Shown in pieces: positions 28,265 through 37,909 of a DNA stretch of 64,000 nt. The notes beneath the pieces were generated by a model, which ran no database searches, was not told the DNA's origin, and saw only the letters and a list, made by a program, of their open reading frames with translations. Made by a program: the position numbers and the translations under genes. The stretch is from a virus. The stretch spans positions 1 through 64,000 of the IMG/VR virus record IMGVR_UViG_3300028840_004184. One strand, given 5' to 3'. Numbering within the stretch: position 1 is the stretch's first letter; the number at the start of each line of letters is the position of its first letter.

Positions 28265-28803
28265 AACTGTGTCTTGGATGTGATTTTAAGATTTTGGCAC
28301 GAACTGGATATAAGTCTGTTGATATTCATGGCAAGCCAGATATTGAATGTGATGTTTTCGATCTTAGCGTAATACCTAACGATTCGTGTGAGGTTATTAT
28401 AGCCTCACATATATTAGAGCATGGTTATTTTGAGGGAGCACTATCTTATAGGGTACAACAAGTTATTAATGTTTTAAGGATGTGGAAGAGAAAGCTTATT
28501 AAGGATGGTAAGATATATATTGCTGTGCCAGACTTTGAGTATGTGGTGTCTGCTTATTTTACATCTAGGGAGAATTTTTGGGCAAATGAAGTTGATATTA
28601 TCGGTCCACTTCTTGGCGGAGCCACTAATGCTAATGATTTTCATAATATGATTTTTAATATATATTTGCTTAAATATGTGATGGAGCAGGCTGGTTTTCA
28701 GAATGTCTGTGAGATGCAGCCAGGCAGTGCCGAGTTTCTGCCGGATGTTAATGGTGCATCCAGGGATATACGCAGTATTAATATGGTAGGAGAAAATATA
28801 TGA
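28261..28803 (+). CDS. SAM-dependent methyltransferase (type 11-like)
   Basis: A 180-residue protein from a GTG in a GTGA overlap with clpP. It begins with LCLGCDFK, a short glycine motif, followed by GYKSVDIHG, EVIIASHILEHGYF and KDGKIYIAVPDFE, the pattern of small predicted SAM methyltransferases found in polysaccharide clusters. It opens the glycan island. The likely substrate is a sugar or glycan, judged from context. Confidence 0.72.
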   Translation: MKLCLGCDFKILARTGYKSVDIHGKPDIECDVFDLSVIPNDSCEVIIASHILEHGYFEGALSYRVQQVINVLRMWKRKLIKDGKIYIAVPDFEYVVSAYFTSRENFWANEVDIIGPLLGGATNANDFHNMIFNIYLLKYVMEQAGFQNVCEMQPGSAEFLPDVNGASRDIRSINMVGENI

Positions 28804-29645
28804 TAGGATATAAGCTTTTATTATCATGCTGGCGATATTTTGCTGTATTATATCTTGATGATGATGCTAAGTTCAAGGATTTTCAGATTATAAGACCTGG
28901 TTGGTACTGGGGTTTTACTTATGATCAGTGTGGAAGATTTTTTATTTCACAAAAACATAGCGATCCTCCTGGTTATTATCCCATATATGTTTTAGATCAT
29001 AATTTTAAAGTTATACGTAGGATTAATGAATTACCTGAGTATGGGAGCAACGTACATCAGATTCAATGTTATGGTGAAAAGCTTTATGTTTTATGTGCTC
29101 ATAATGGTCACGTTCTTGTGTATGATTTAAATAATATAGATGGTGACCCGGAAATATGGAAGCCAGAAGGTTTACAGCGGTATTCGTATATGAATACTTT
29201 GTTTTTCCACAAGGACCATATTTATATTATGGAACATAACATGGGATATAATAATAGTATTATTTCAGAATACATGGTGAACAGCCGACGTTTGGAACAT
29301 AAACATATTTTGTATCACAAAAAGTGTCACAATATATTTGAACTCAATAATGAGATGTGTTATTGTGCATCACATGATGGCTGTATATGTAATTTGAGAG
29401 GGGAGTCGGTTGTCAATATTGTTGATGGAAGTTTTGTCCGTGGTGTAGCTATGGATAGTCGCTTTCTATTTGTGGGTGATTCTAAAATTGCCGAACGCAG
29501 TAACAGAGGCGTTGGTGATGGTCGTATTATGGTGTATAATACAGATAATTCAGAGTTTGTTAGGTCGATAAATATAGAGAAGTGTGGGCAAATTCATGAA
29601 ATTCGTTTATTGAATAGGGATGATTTATGTCATAATGGATACTAA
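28800..29645 (+). CDS. Beta-propeller-like protein in the glycan island
   Basis: A 281-residue protein overlapping the methyltransferase gene by four bases. It contains repeated strand patterns such as GFTYDQCGRFFIS, HQIQCYGEKLYVLCAHNG and FLFVGDSKIAE, typical of a six-bladed propeller of the NHL or TIGR03032/DUF4915 kind. No catalytic motif is visible. Propellers in such clusters may act as glycan-binding or scaffold proteins. Many His and Cys residues are present. Confidence 0.6.
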   Translation: MIGYKLLLSCWRYFAVLYLDDDAKFKDFQIIRPGWYWGFTYDQCGRFFISQKHSDPPGYYPIYVLDHNFKVIRRINELPEYGSNVHQIQCYGEKLYVLCAHNGHVLVYDLNNIDGDPEIWKPEGLQRYSYMNTLFFHKDHIYIMEHNMGYNNSIISEYMVNSRRLEHKHILYHKKCHNIFELNNEMCYCASHDGCICNLRGESVVNIVDGSFVRGVAMDSRFLFVGDSKIAERSNRGVGDGRIMVYNTDNSEFVRSINIEKCGQIHEIRLLNRDDLCHNGY

Positions 29646-29648
29646 GAT

Positions 29649-30563
29649 ATGATACCAGATATTACTTATTTTGTTTTAGATTATAATCCATCGCATAGCG
29701 AGAAAGAAGCTGATTGGCTTCGTGAGTGTTTGATATCTTTATATGATAATACGGACGATTCTTTGTCTAAGGTTGTTTATGTGCTCAGTCAGGGGAACGG
29801 GACAAAACAGGAAGAATACCTTGGGAGACTTTCTCGTTTTCTTGATTTTCATTTGTTATGTATGAAAGATAATCTCGGCATCAGCCGGGGCATTAATCAT
29901 TGTGTCCAAATGTCACGTAGTCCAGTTGTAGCCTTGGTGACCAGCGATACTGTATTAACCAAGGGAATGGATATCGACCTGTGGTGTAAACTTAATGATG
30001 GTGACAGCCGTTTGATGCATGCGACACCCCTTACCCAGAAAAGTGATATACCTTATCAGCAGTATGTACCCGAAGAAGATTTCGGTGCTGAGTCTGTAGT
30101 TAAGATGCCTGGTAAAGATATTTTCTGTATAGCATATGAACTAACAGTTAATTTTTGGAACCGAAGATTATTTGATCAAATAGGCTTCTTCGATGAACGA
30201 TGGAAGGCTTGTTATGAGAATCTTGATTTTTCGCTTCGTTCTTATATACGTGGATATGATAGTATAGTAAGTGGTAGCTCTTTCGTGTGGCACAGGCATG
30301 GGACATGTTATCAGAACGATTTATTGAGACATGCCTATGATGGTTATTTAGACTACTTTATGTCGGGAGGGTTTAATCATACTCCGTTAAGAGAAATGTG
30401 GGACTTGAAGTGGCCTGGTATTAATAATTTTATTGACATATATAAACCTGTTCGGAGTATTGGCATTAATGATGATGATGTGGTAAGATTAAGAAGTTTC
30501 TTACGTCGTGAATTTGAACATAATATTTATTTACCCTATATACAGAAAAGAGTCAAATATTAA
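29649..30563 (+). CDS. Family 2 (GT-A) glycosyltransferase
   Basis: A 304-residue protein. NLGISRGINHCV, VALVTSDTVL (taking the place of the DxD metal site) and IGFFDERWKACYENLDFSLR correspond to the nucleotide-sugar-binding and acceptor regions of GT2 enzymes. No membrane segment is present, so a cytoplasmic enzyme using a nucleotide sugar is expected. It ends in a TAATG overlap with the next methyltransferase. Confidence 0.8.
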   Translation: MIPDITYFVLDYNPSHSEKEADWLRECLISLYDNTDDSLSKVVYVLSQGNGTKQEEYLGRLSRFLDFHLLCMKDNLGISRGINHCVQMSRSPVVALVTSDTVLTKGMDIDLWCKLNDGDSRLMHATPLTQKSDIPYQQYVPEEDFGAESVVKMPGKDIFCIAYELTVNFWNRRLFDQIGFFDERWKACYENLDFSLRSYIRGYDSIVSGSSFVWHRHGTCYQNDLLRHAYDGYLDYFMSGGFNHTPLREMWDLKWPGINNFIDIYKPVRSIGINDDDVVRLRSFLRREFEHNIYLPYIQKRVKY

Positions 30564-31069
30564 TGAATGATGCAAACAGGGACTGGATTGTTAAGCAACA
30601 CAGAGAAAAGCTACAAGGTAGGATATTGGAAATTGGGTCGTTTATTGTTCCAGGACAAGAAGAAATATCTATGCGTAAAGCTATTGAGTCTTTAGGTTAC
30701 CCGTTTGTGGGTATAGATATGCGTCAGGGACCAGGCGTAGATATTGTTGCAGATGCCAAGAATATGCGTAGTATAATAGCTGATGATGAGATAGATACTA
30801 TAATTTGCCTTGATACACTAGAGCATGTTGATTGGCCTAGAGACCTTATACAAGAATTGTATCGTGTCCAGAAGCCCGGAGGATATTTTTTCTTGGCTAC
30901 TGTTATGGACTTCCCCATTCATGATTACCCTAGTGACTATTGGAGATTTACTCCACAATGTTTGAAAATGTTGCTTAAGTATGCTGGTTATGAAGTGCTT
31001 GGGGTAGAGGGATGTGGTAGGCAAGATTTTCCTGGTGTAGTAAGAGCTATAGGGAGGAAAAATGCCTAG
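30563..31069 (+). CDS. SAM-dependent methyltransferase
   Basis: A 168-residue class I methyltransferase. Motif I is ILEIGSF, followed by FVGIDMRQGPGVDIVADA, the post-motif IICLDTLEHVDWP and QKPGGYFFLAT. These are the ordered elements of the Methyltransf_11 group. Substrate unknown; surrounded by glycosyltransferase and other methyltransferase genes. Its end overlaps the next gene by eight bases. Confidence 0.83.
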   Translation: MNDANRDWIVKQHREKLQGRILEIGSFIVPGQEEISMRKAIESLGYPFVGIDMRQGPGVDIVADAKNMRSIIADDEIDTIICLDTLEHVDWPRDLIQELYRVQKPGGYFFLATVMDFPIHDYPSDYWRFTPQCLKMLLKYAGYEVLGVEGCGRQDFPGVVRAIGRKNA

Positions 31070-31592
31070 GTGGTGGTTCCAAGAGAAACGTAATAAGTAC
31101 GCAGACCGGTCTTTCACTAATCATATATCGGTAGGCTGTAGACCGCACTTGAGTGATATACCTAACTGGGAATTGCAAACTTTCGATTATTGTGATGAAC
31201 TGATTATTGTGGAAGCCTGCCGAGATCACGAAGTTTTACTTAGAGAGGGGTGCTCTAGGTTTCGTAAGCCTGTGAAAATTTTTATTGAAAAAATTGAAAA
31301 AATGCTTGACTTTTTCCCAGAATGTGGTATATTTTCATGGCATCATGGACCCGAACATAGTTGGGATTGGCAGCATGTGTTGTCAGAGATGGAAAAGAAG
31401 GCAAAACTTATCATGATTTCATGCCCGTTAGGACATGTCGTTCCTGGCCACATTCACGGCCAAAATCAATGTGACGAACATCCAGATGGACTTCGTATAG
31501 AAAGAGATTACTTTGACCAAAATGGTTACGAGGTTTTTATGTGGCGAGAGAAATGGGGGATTGAAATCAATGCCATTAAGGAGAATCCGTAA
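31062..31592 (+). CDS. Probable SAM methyltransferase-like protein
   Basis: A 176-residue protein. ISVGCRPHLSDI resembles a degenerate motif I, YCDELIIVEAC resembles the acidic strand-2 motif, and IFSWHHGPEHSWDW followed by LIMISCPLG resembles the motif IV and strand-5 region of class I methyltransferases. The match is partial, so an inactive or divergent member is possible. It lies in a run of five methyltransferase-like genes. Confidence 0.55.
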   Translation: MPRWWFQEKRNKYADRSFTNHISVGCRPHLSDIPNWELQTFDYCDELIIVEACRDHEVLLREGCSRFRKPVKIFIEKIEKMLDFFPECGIFSWHHGPEHSWDWQHVLSEMEKKAKLIMISCPLGHVVPGHIHGQNQCDEHPDGLRIERDYFDQNGYEVFMWREKWGIEINAIKENP

Positions 31593-31593
31593 C

Positions 31594-32280
31594 ATGAGTA
31601 ATAGTAATGGTGTTGAAAATTTGCGTTTGTTTGCTAGGTCTGTTACTTCTCAAAATGGTGAAGACGGTATTATATCTTATCTTTTAGACAGACTCGGTAT
31701 TAGTGATGGATGGTGTTGTGAATTCGGAGCGTGGGATGGGATTCACTTTAGTAATGTATGTCGGCTGTGGCGTGATATGGATTTTAACGCAGTCCTGATA
31801 GAGTCTGACGGAGGCAAGTTCGGGGCACTGAAAAATAATGTTACTCAACACAAAAGTGTTCTTCCTATACATGCCAATGTTTCTAGTAACCAAAATAGCC
31901 TTGATTCTTTAGACGGTATTTTGTCTCGTACATTTATACCATTCAATTTTGATGTTTTGTCAATTGATATAGACGGTAATGACTATGAGGTTTGGAAATC
32001 TTTTATGGAGTATAAACCAAAAATAGTTATTATAGAGGTTAATTCTAATCATATGCCGGATGTAGAAATTATTAATGTTTTGCAAGATTTACGTGGTGAT
32101 ACGTGGCGGTGTACTTCGTTGAAGCCAATGGTTGCTTTGGCTAATGAAAAGGGGTATGAATTAGTTGCTCATATATCTTGTAATGCTATTTTTGTTGACA
32201 GGTCTTTATATCACTTAGTAGGTCTAGAGTCTAATTGTATTGAGGATATATATCATTATGAAATGGTGAGGCATAGATGA
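31594..32280 (+). CDS. FkbM-family methyltransferase
   Basis: A 228-residue protein. The frame is open upstream to 31513 inside the previous gene, but AAGGAG at 31578-31583 fits the ATG at 31594. SQNGEDGIISYLL, then CCEFGAWDGIHFSNV, IESDGGKFGAL, VLSIDIDGNDYEVW and IVIIEVNS are characteristic FkbM segments. FkbM enzymes O-methylate sugars or polyketides, which agrees with a glycan setting. Confidence 0.85.
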   Translation: MSNSNGVENLRLFARSVTSQNGEDGIISYLLDRLGISDGWCCEFGAWDGIHFSNVCRLWRDMDFNAVLIESDGGKFGALKNNVTQHKSVLPIHANVSSNQNSLDSLDGILSRTFIPFNFDVLSIDIDGNDYEVWKSFMEYKPKIVIIEVNSNHMPDVEIINVLQDLRGDTWRCTSLKPMVALANEKGYELVAHISCNAIFVDRSLYHLVGLESNCIEDIYHYEMVRHR

Positions 32281-32996
32281 AATTAACTGATTTACTTGAT
32301 ATATACAAAAGATTTGGTAACCATGGATTAGTTTCAAAACTAGAATATGAATTTACTACTGATGCCGACTTAGTAGCCTGGCGTAAATATTTTGAAAAGA
32401 TCGGCGGCTTTGCCCAAAATTCATGGTATGTTATGTGGGACGCTATTATCAAGAAGATTACTATAGAAAATTTTCTTGATCTTGGTGTACATGTTGGTCA
32501 ATTTAGTATATTGCCTGCTCTTCTTGGCAAGCGGCATGATAAAGAGTTTAATATCCATATGGTAAGCCCATTTAACGGAGTGGGTGATAAATATAGTAGT
32601 TATGAACAGAAGGATTATGGAGAAGTTTTCTTACAAGCCATGGCAGACATGATGATTGACTCATGTAGTTTCGTAATGCATAAAGGGATGTCCCAAGACC
32701 CAAAAGTTAAAGACGAGGTTAAAGATACAAGATTCGACTTAATGTATATCGATGGTTCTCACGATTATGAGGTGGTTACCCAGGATATAGATTTTTATGT
32801 TATGGAGCTTCTTAAACCTAATGGTATTGTGATATTTGATGATGCACAATTTTATATACCATCTGGCGGCCATCCGTGGGAGAGACAGGGGTATGGTGAT
32901 GTAGTGAGGGCCGTTAGAGAAAAAATGGATAATCATCCTGATTTTATGCATCTTTGTGATGTTACGCATAATAGAATATTTCAGAGGTTGAGATGA
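32277..32996 (+). CDS. Class I SAM methyltransferase (Methyltransf_24-like)
   Basis: A 239-residue protein in an ATGA overlap. FLDLGVHVGQFSI is motif I; DLMYIDGSHDYEVVTQDI and LLKPNGIVIFDDA match the Methyltransf_24 group, often annotated as macrocin or cephalosporin-type O-methyltransferases. Another member of this group is encoded at 45342. A sugar O-methyltransferase is the likely role. Confidence 0.82.
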   Translation: MKLTDLLDIYKRFGNHGLVSKLEYEFTTDADLVAWRKYFEKIGGFAQNSWYVMWDAIIKKITIENFLDLGVHVGQFSILPALLGKRHDKEFNIHMVSPFNGVGDKYSSYEQKDYGEVFLQAMADMMIDSCSFVMHKGMSQDPKVKDEVKDTRFDLMYIDGSHDYEVVTQDIDFYVMELLKPNGIVIFDDAQFYIPSGGHPWERQGYGDVVRAVREKMDNHPDFMHLCDVTHNRIFQRLR

Positions 32997-33832
32997 ATTT
33001 AAATAGTGTATGCGTTTTGCTTGGTCCATACAGGAATTTGACTACTCTTTTATCAAGCATGATGTTTCTTCATCCTAATTGTCAGGTTTTAAATCATGCT
33101 GGTGATCGTGTATATCAACCTAGTGTTGGGGAAGATGTTAATTTTATTGATAGATATTCAGAAGAGACGCTAGATAATTTTGTTGATTATGCTTTACGTA
33201 TATCAAGGGAGCCAACTAGTGGTTGGCGTGGCGGATCTATTACAGTTTCTCATGCCTTTATTTTCCATCCTAAAATGGTGAAAACATATAATAATAGATA
33301 TGGGTCTTCGTTAATAAAATCCGACATTCGTTGTTTGTGGTGGAAGGAGTCTATGAAGACGACTCTTAAGCTAATGCATGATGATTTTGACTTTGATTTA
33401 TTTTTGAAGAAATCAGATCCTCGTGTTAAATTTTTGTTACCCATTCGTAACCCCATGGATTGTGCGATATCTAATTCAAATAATGGTCAGATGTGGCCTA
33501 TGTTATCCCCATCACGTTCTGAGCAAGCTATTTTGAATAAGATTGTGGAAATTATCAAATGGTTTACAGAGTGGCGTACAAGGTATCCTGATAGATTTTT
33601 TTATATTACTGAATATGATCTTGAGAATATGTTGAGTGGGACGTTATTTGATGTTGCTAATTTCTTGAAGATAGACTATGTAGATGAGTGGGTTGATGAT
33701 GTAAGGACGGTTTGTGAATTAAAAACAACTTATCCACATCCTGACGGTCTACAGAAGCATTATGATCTTTTGTTAAATACGTACTTTGGTAATTTTGCTG
33801 ATTTTAAACATAAATTATCGTTAATGAGGTGA
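32993..33832 (+). CDS. Sulfotransferase-family protein
   Basis: A 279-residue protein in an ATGA overlap. The N-terminal LGPYRNLTTLLSSM (residues 10-23) corresponds to the 5'-phosphosulfate loop G-x-x-R-S/N-x-T-T-L-L, and LLPIRNPMDCAISN (near 145) corresponds to the 3'-phosphate loop with its Arg and Ser. Such enzymes transfer sulfate from PAPS to hydroxyl or amino groups of sugars and other acceptors. The location at the end of a methyltransferase run suggests sulfation of a glycan. No PAPS-synthesis gene is seen, so host PAPS would be needed. Confidence 0.72.
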   Translation: MNLNSVCVLLGPYRNLTTLLSSMMFLHPNCQVLNHAGDRVYQPSVGEDVNFIDRYSEETLDNFVDYALRISREPTSGWRGGSITVSHAFIFHPKMVKTYNNRYGSSLIKSDIRCLWWKESMKTTLKLMHDDFDFDLFLKKSDPRVKFLLPIRNPMDCAISNSNNGQMWPMLSPSRSEQAILNKIVEIIKWFTEWRTRYPDRFFYITEYDLENMLSGTLFDVANFLKIDYVDEWVDDVRTVCELKTTYPHPDGLQKHYDLLLNTYFGNFADFKHKLSLMR

Positions 33833-33841
33833 TTATTTAAA

Positions 33842-34156
33842 ATGCCTTTTTATGATTACAGATGTAATAAATGCGAAGAGATTACGGAATGTTTTTTTGA
33901 TGAGATAAAGAAGCGTCGTGATAAAATAAAGTGTGGCAATTGTGGCGAGGACGCTAAGCGTATTTATACTATTGCTGCTGGTTATGTTAAAAAGAATCGC
34001 GTTGGCGATATTTGGGACAAAAAGGGCATCGGCCCAGTTTCTGAAGGAAATTCCAAAGCCAAACAAGCTAACATGGAGCGTGTTGAAAAAATGCGTAAGG
34101 ATAAAGAGTCGAGAATTGACATGGCACGAGAAAAAAGAAAAAGGGGGGATTTATAA
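33842..34156 (+). CDS. FmdB-type zinc-ribbon protein
   Basis: A 104-residue protein. MPFYDYRCNKCEEI and IKCGNCGEDAKRI form the two CxxC knuckles of the FmdB putative regulatory family. A highly charged Lys/Arg/Glu tail follows. It is two bases from the polymerase start, so a link to DNA or replication is possible. Function of the family is not established. Confidence 0.78.
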   Translation: MPFYDYRCNKCEEITECFFDEIKKRRDKIKCGNCGEDAKRIYTIAAGYVKKNRVGDIWDKKGIGPVSEGNSKAKQANMERVEKMRKDKESRIDMAREKRKRGDL

Positions 34157-34157
34157 G

Positions 34158-37100
34158 ATGTCCTTTTGTCACCTACATGTTCATTCTGACGCATCGCTTC
34201 TTGATGGTATGTCTAAAGTAAAAGATATAGCCAAAAAGGCCAAGAAGCTTGGTCAACCCGCCGTGGCATTAACTGATCATGGCAATATATATAATGCCAT
34301 TGCATTTTACCAGGCTTGTAAAAAAGAAGATGTTAAGCCTATACTTGGTTGCGAATTTTATTTTGTTCCCAGTATAAAGCGTATGAAGGAAGAAAAAAAT
34401 AGAACCGCTTATCATTTAACTGTGTTGGCTGAAAATAATAAGGGGTGGAGTAACATAGTCAGGATGATTTCTGCTTCTAATCATCCGGATAATTTTTACC
34501 ATAAACCAAGAATAGATTATGATATACTTGAGCAACATTCTGATGGCCTTATTGTGTTGACCGGATGTATGGGCGGTATGATATCTAAGTCGTTAATGAA
34601 TGATGACCAAGACCAGGCTATCGATTTTGTCAAGCGAATGCGTGATATGTTCGGTAATAGATTATATTTTGAAACACAAAATGCTGGTTTGGAAGAACAA
34701 GATAGCTTAAACGAGGCAATTCGTGCCCTAGCTAAAGAAGTGGGTAGACCTACTGTGGCTACGGTTGATTCGCATTATGTGAATCGAGAGGATGCCATGA
34801 CTCATATAGAGTTGAAAACTATTTCTACTGGCAGGGATTTTGTAATGAGTGGTGGCTTTGGGGTATCTAGTGAATTCTTTTTTAAGGCAAGAGAAGAAGT
34901 ACAATTGCCAGATAAAGAAAAAGATATGACGCTTGATATTGCTGAAAGGTGTAATGTTACTATAGACTTAAAAAAACAAAGATTTCCATCTTATAGACCA
35001 AGAGAAGGTGAGATGGACGGTATTGACACACATGATATACTTTTAAGAAAGAAACTAACGGATGGATGGCAGCAACGACTAACTAAGGAGCAACGTGCTG
35101 ATGTTACATATACGATGCGAGCCCAACAAGAGTTTAAAGAAATCGCGGCTGCTGGTTTTGTAGACTATTTTTTAATTGTGGCAGATATCGTTAATTGGGC
35201 TAAGGAGAATGGCATTTGGGTAGGTCCCTCTAGAGGATCTGTCGCCGGTTCGCTTCTTGCATATTTACTGAATATAACTGATGTGGACCCCATCAAACAT
35301 GGCTTGATTTTTGAGAGATTTTACAATAGTGGGCGTTCTCACAGTGCTCCTGATATTGATACGGATATTGAGCTAAGGTATCGCAAGGATGTGATTAGGT
35401 ATATCGGGGAAAGATTCGGATATGATCAAGTAGCTCAGCTTATGACACTTAATACGATGGCGGCCAGGGCGGCCCTTAAGGATGTTATGAGGGTTAATAA
35501 CGTAGACTTTGAGACAGCAAACGAAATAACAAGTCTTATTCCGTTGAAAAACGATGAGCACGGTACTATTACGCTTAAGGAGGCTATAGAAAAAAATGAC
35601 CGTTTAAAAACATATAGCGAAAATCCGGAATACGAGATGTGTTTCAAACATGCTAAGGCCATAGAGGGTGTTGCTAAGTCGGTTGGTACTCATGCTGCTG
35701 CGGTTATTATTAGTGATAAACCGTTTTCTGATGGTGAGTTGCCGCTTGTTAGATCTCCAGATGGACAGAATTTGATGTGTGGTTGGCCGATGAAGACTAT
35801 TGATGCTTTGAATATTTTGAAGTGTGATATCTTGGGGTTAGCTACGCTTGAAGTCCTTCATCGCTGTTGTGATTTTATTAAAGAGCGTCATAATGTTGTA
35901 ATTGATTTTGACAACTTGGATTATGGAGATGATAAAACATACGGATTGATATGTCGGGGGTTATTGGATGGTGTGTTCCAGATTGAAACTCATTTGGGGA
36001 AAAAGTGGTCTAAGCTTTTGATGCCCACCTCGTTGTCGGATATTGCCGATTTATTGGCATTAATCAGGCCGGGGTGTCTTGATACCAATATGACTGATGA
36101 ATATCGTCTTATTAAGCATGGAGAGAAGCAGGCTGCATATATCCATCCGTTCCTGAAGCCCATTTTGGAGCCTACGCATAGCGTTCTTATTTTTCAGGAG
36201 CAGATCCTTGAAATATGTAAAAAGATAGCTAATATGACCCTTAAGGAGGGGGATGAGATTCGGCGTTGTTTGGGTAAAAAACTACCCGATGAAATGCGTA
36301 GCTGGAAAGATAAATTTATTACGAAGGCTGTTGAGCATACTGATATGCGGCTGGATGATGTTGAATCTATCTGGTCGTGGATTGAGGCGTTTGCTGGTTA
36401 TGGTTTTAATCGTTCTCATGCTTTGGGTTATGCTATTATCGCTTATCGTACAGCTTATTTGAAGGCTCATTATCCTTTGGAATTTATCTGTGCGTGTTTG
36501 ATTTGCTCGAAATATAATCAGAAGTCATTAGATGAAGTCAAGAGGTTTGTTAATGATGCTAAGTTATTTGGTATTAGGATATTACCTCCAGATATTTGTG
36601 CGAAGAATGTTGATTTTTCTATTGCGGATGATAATACTATCAGATTTGGTTTGTCGCATATTAAGAACCTGGGTGAGAGTGCGATTGGTAAAATTCTTGA
36701 TTCTAATGAAGCCGGGGATGATTTTTATCAATATATCATGAATTGTCCGTTGAATAAAAGGGCTGTGTTGGCACTCATGCATTCTGGAGCATTGGATTGT
36801 TTTGAGATCCCAAGAGATCGCATGGTTAATGAGTATACGCTGTATAAGAAGTTGAGTCCGATCCAACAAAAAAATTTAAAAAGTGTGTTTAAAAAAGGTG
36901 AGGATAGTGTTATTTCTATTACTCGAAAAATGTCATCCGAGGACGAGGTAGACAATTGGAAGTCTGTTGGGGTGAGACCACCAAATGTTAATGGTAGAAA
37001 GAAATTGCGGAAGTTAGTTTCAGAGTATGAGGGCATGGAGATTTTATCTGATGCCCAGATGGCCGAAAAAGAACGAGAAATACTTGGTATAGCTACTGTT

Positions 37101-37406
37101 CCTAGGATGATACCCGCTAAAAGTAAGGACACATGTCTGTCGGTCAAAATGCATCTTCCCCCCGGTACCGATAATGTTAAAATCTCGGGTTTTGTTTCTG
37201 ATGTTAAAATTGTACGTACAAAACAGCGTGGCGATCAAATGGCGTTTATAGCTTTGGAAGATTCTACGTATGCACTTGACGGTATTGTTGTTTTCCCTAA
37301 ATTATTCAATCGTGTGTCGTCGCTATTGAAGGTAGATAGACTAATTAATATTTCTGGTGTTCTGGATAATCATGGTACTTTATTGTGTAGAAAGATCGAG
37401 GCATGA
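34158..37406 (+). CDS. dnaE: DNA polymerase III alpha-type replicative polymerase with intact PHP domain
   Basis: The frame is open from 33933, but the ATG at 34158, behind a G-rich AAGGGGGG site, starts exactly at the PHP motif. The 1,082-residue product has a PHP domain (1-210) with all expected metal ligands (H7, H9, D16, H41, E66, H86, C137, D204, H206). The C-family palm has PDIDTDIE near 397 and KCDILGL near 554, then the finger region and RPGCLDTNM. A C-terminal OB-fold is near 995-1080. It is the main replicative polymerase; no separate 3'-5' exonuclease or clamp gene is visible in this window. Confidence 0.95.
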   Translation: MSFCHLHVHSDASLLDGMSKVKDIAKKAKKLGQPAVALTDHGNIYNAIAFYQACKKEDVKPILGCEFYFVPSIKRMKEEKNRTAYHLTVLAENNKGWSNIVRMISASNHPDNFYHKPRIDYDILEQHSDGLIVLTGCMGGMISKSLMNDDQDQAIDFVKRMRDMFGNRLYFETQNAGLEEQDSLNEAIRALAKEVGRPTVATVDSHYVNREDAMTHIELKTISTGRDFVMSGGFGVSSEFFFKAREEVQLPDKEKDMTLDIAERCNVTIDLKKQRFPSYRPREGEMDGIDTHDILLRKKLTDGWQQRLTKEQRADVTYTMRAQQEFKEIAAAGFVDYFLIVADIVNWAKENGIWVGPSRGSVAGSLLAYLLNITDVDPIKHGLIFERFYNSGRSHSAPDIDTDIELRYRKDVIRYIGERFGYDQVAQLMTLNTMAARAALKDVMRVNNVDFETANEITSLIPLKNDEHGTITLKEAIEKNDRLKTYSENPEYEMCFKHAKAIEGVAKSVGTHAAAVIISDKPFSDGELPLVRSPDGQNLMCGWPMKTIDALNILKCDILGLATLEVLHRCCDFIKERHNVVIDFDNLDYGDDKTYGLICRGLLDGVFQIETHLGKKWSKLLMPTSLSDIADLLALIRPGCLDTNMTDEYRLIKHGEKQAAYIHPFLKPILEPTHSVLIFQEQILEICKKIANMTLKEGDEIRRCLGKKLPDEMRSWKDKFITKAVEHTDMRLDDVESIWSWIEAFAGYGFNRSHALGYAIIAYRTAYLKAHYPLEFICACLICSKYNQKSLDEVKRFVNDAKLFGIRILPPDICAKNVDFSIADDNTIRFGLSHIKNLGESAIGKILDSNEAGDDFYQYIMNCPLNKRAVLALMHSGALDCFEIPRDRMVNEYTLYKKLSPIQQKNLKSVFKKGEDSVISITRKMSSEDEVDNWKSVGVRPPNVNGRKKLRKLVSEYEGMEILSDAQMAEKEREILGIATVPRMIPAKSKDTCLSVKMHLPPGTDNVKISGFVSDVKIVRTKQRGDQMAFIALEDSTYALDGIVVFPKLFNRVSSLLKVDRLINISGVLDNHGTLLCRKIEA

Positions 37407-37909
37407 AGAAATTATCGGTTGTATGTAATTCATATAACAGTAGCGTGTTTTATAAGCATGATGATAATGTATTATGCGTGTTGCGTTGGACAATTAACGA
37501 GAATGAGCTTGCCGGTTTTGTTATTGATAGTCATAATTGTCTTGTAGATATATATGATAAGGATTTTTATCCATTAGATGATTCTGCGTTGTCGGCTTTT
37601 ATTATTAATATGGCCGATAGGATTAAGCTTGATCAGCAAATGGACACAGTTGAATATATTGATAGTGGTGGTGTTGCATCATACTTACCTATGTTTCTAC
37701 CTAATGAGATTAGGGATGAAGATATTAATGATTTACCTAGGTATCAAATAGGTGTATGTAAGGCCTGGGTGGCTTTTGTTAAGGAATTTAATTGTAGTCT
37801 TTATGAGGATTTTTTAAAATATTTGGATCAACAAGGTCTATTAGCTGGTTTTCTTGACCTTGTTACTGTTGAATTGTCTTCGTTGATGAAAGGAATAAAC
37901 AATGAGTGA
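37403..37909 (+). CDS. Hypothetical protein between polymerase and SSB
   Basis: A 168-residue acidic protein starting in an ATGA overlap with the polymerase gene and overlapping the SSB gene by eight bases. It contains several Asp-rich stretches and Cys residues but no recognised motif. Its tight coupling to both flanking genes suggests a replication accessory role, which is inference only. Confidence 0.68.
   Translation: MKKLSVVCNSYNSSVFYKHDDNVLCVLRWTINENELAGFVIDSHNCLVDIYDKDFYPLDDSALSAFIINMADRIKLDQQMDTVEYIDSGGVASYLPMFLPNEIRDEDINDLPRYQIGVCKAWVAFVKEFNCSLYEDFLKYLDQQGLLAGFLDLVTVELSSLMKGINNE

Noticed and set aside
33933-34157. Extended N-terminus of the polymerase upstream of 34158
   Set aside because: This part overlaps the FmdB-like gene in another frame, does not look like a PHP extension, and the strong site and PHP motif both fit the start at 34158.
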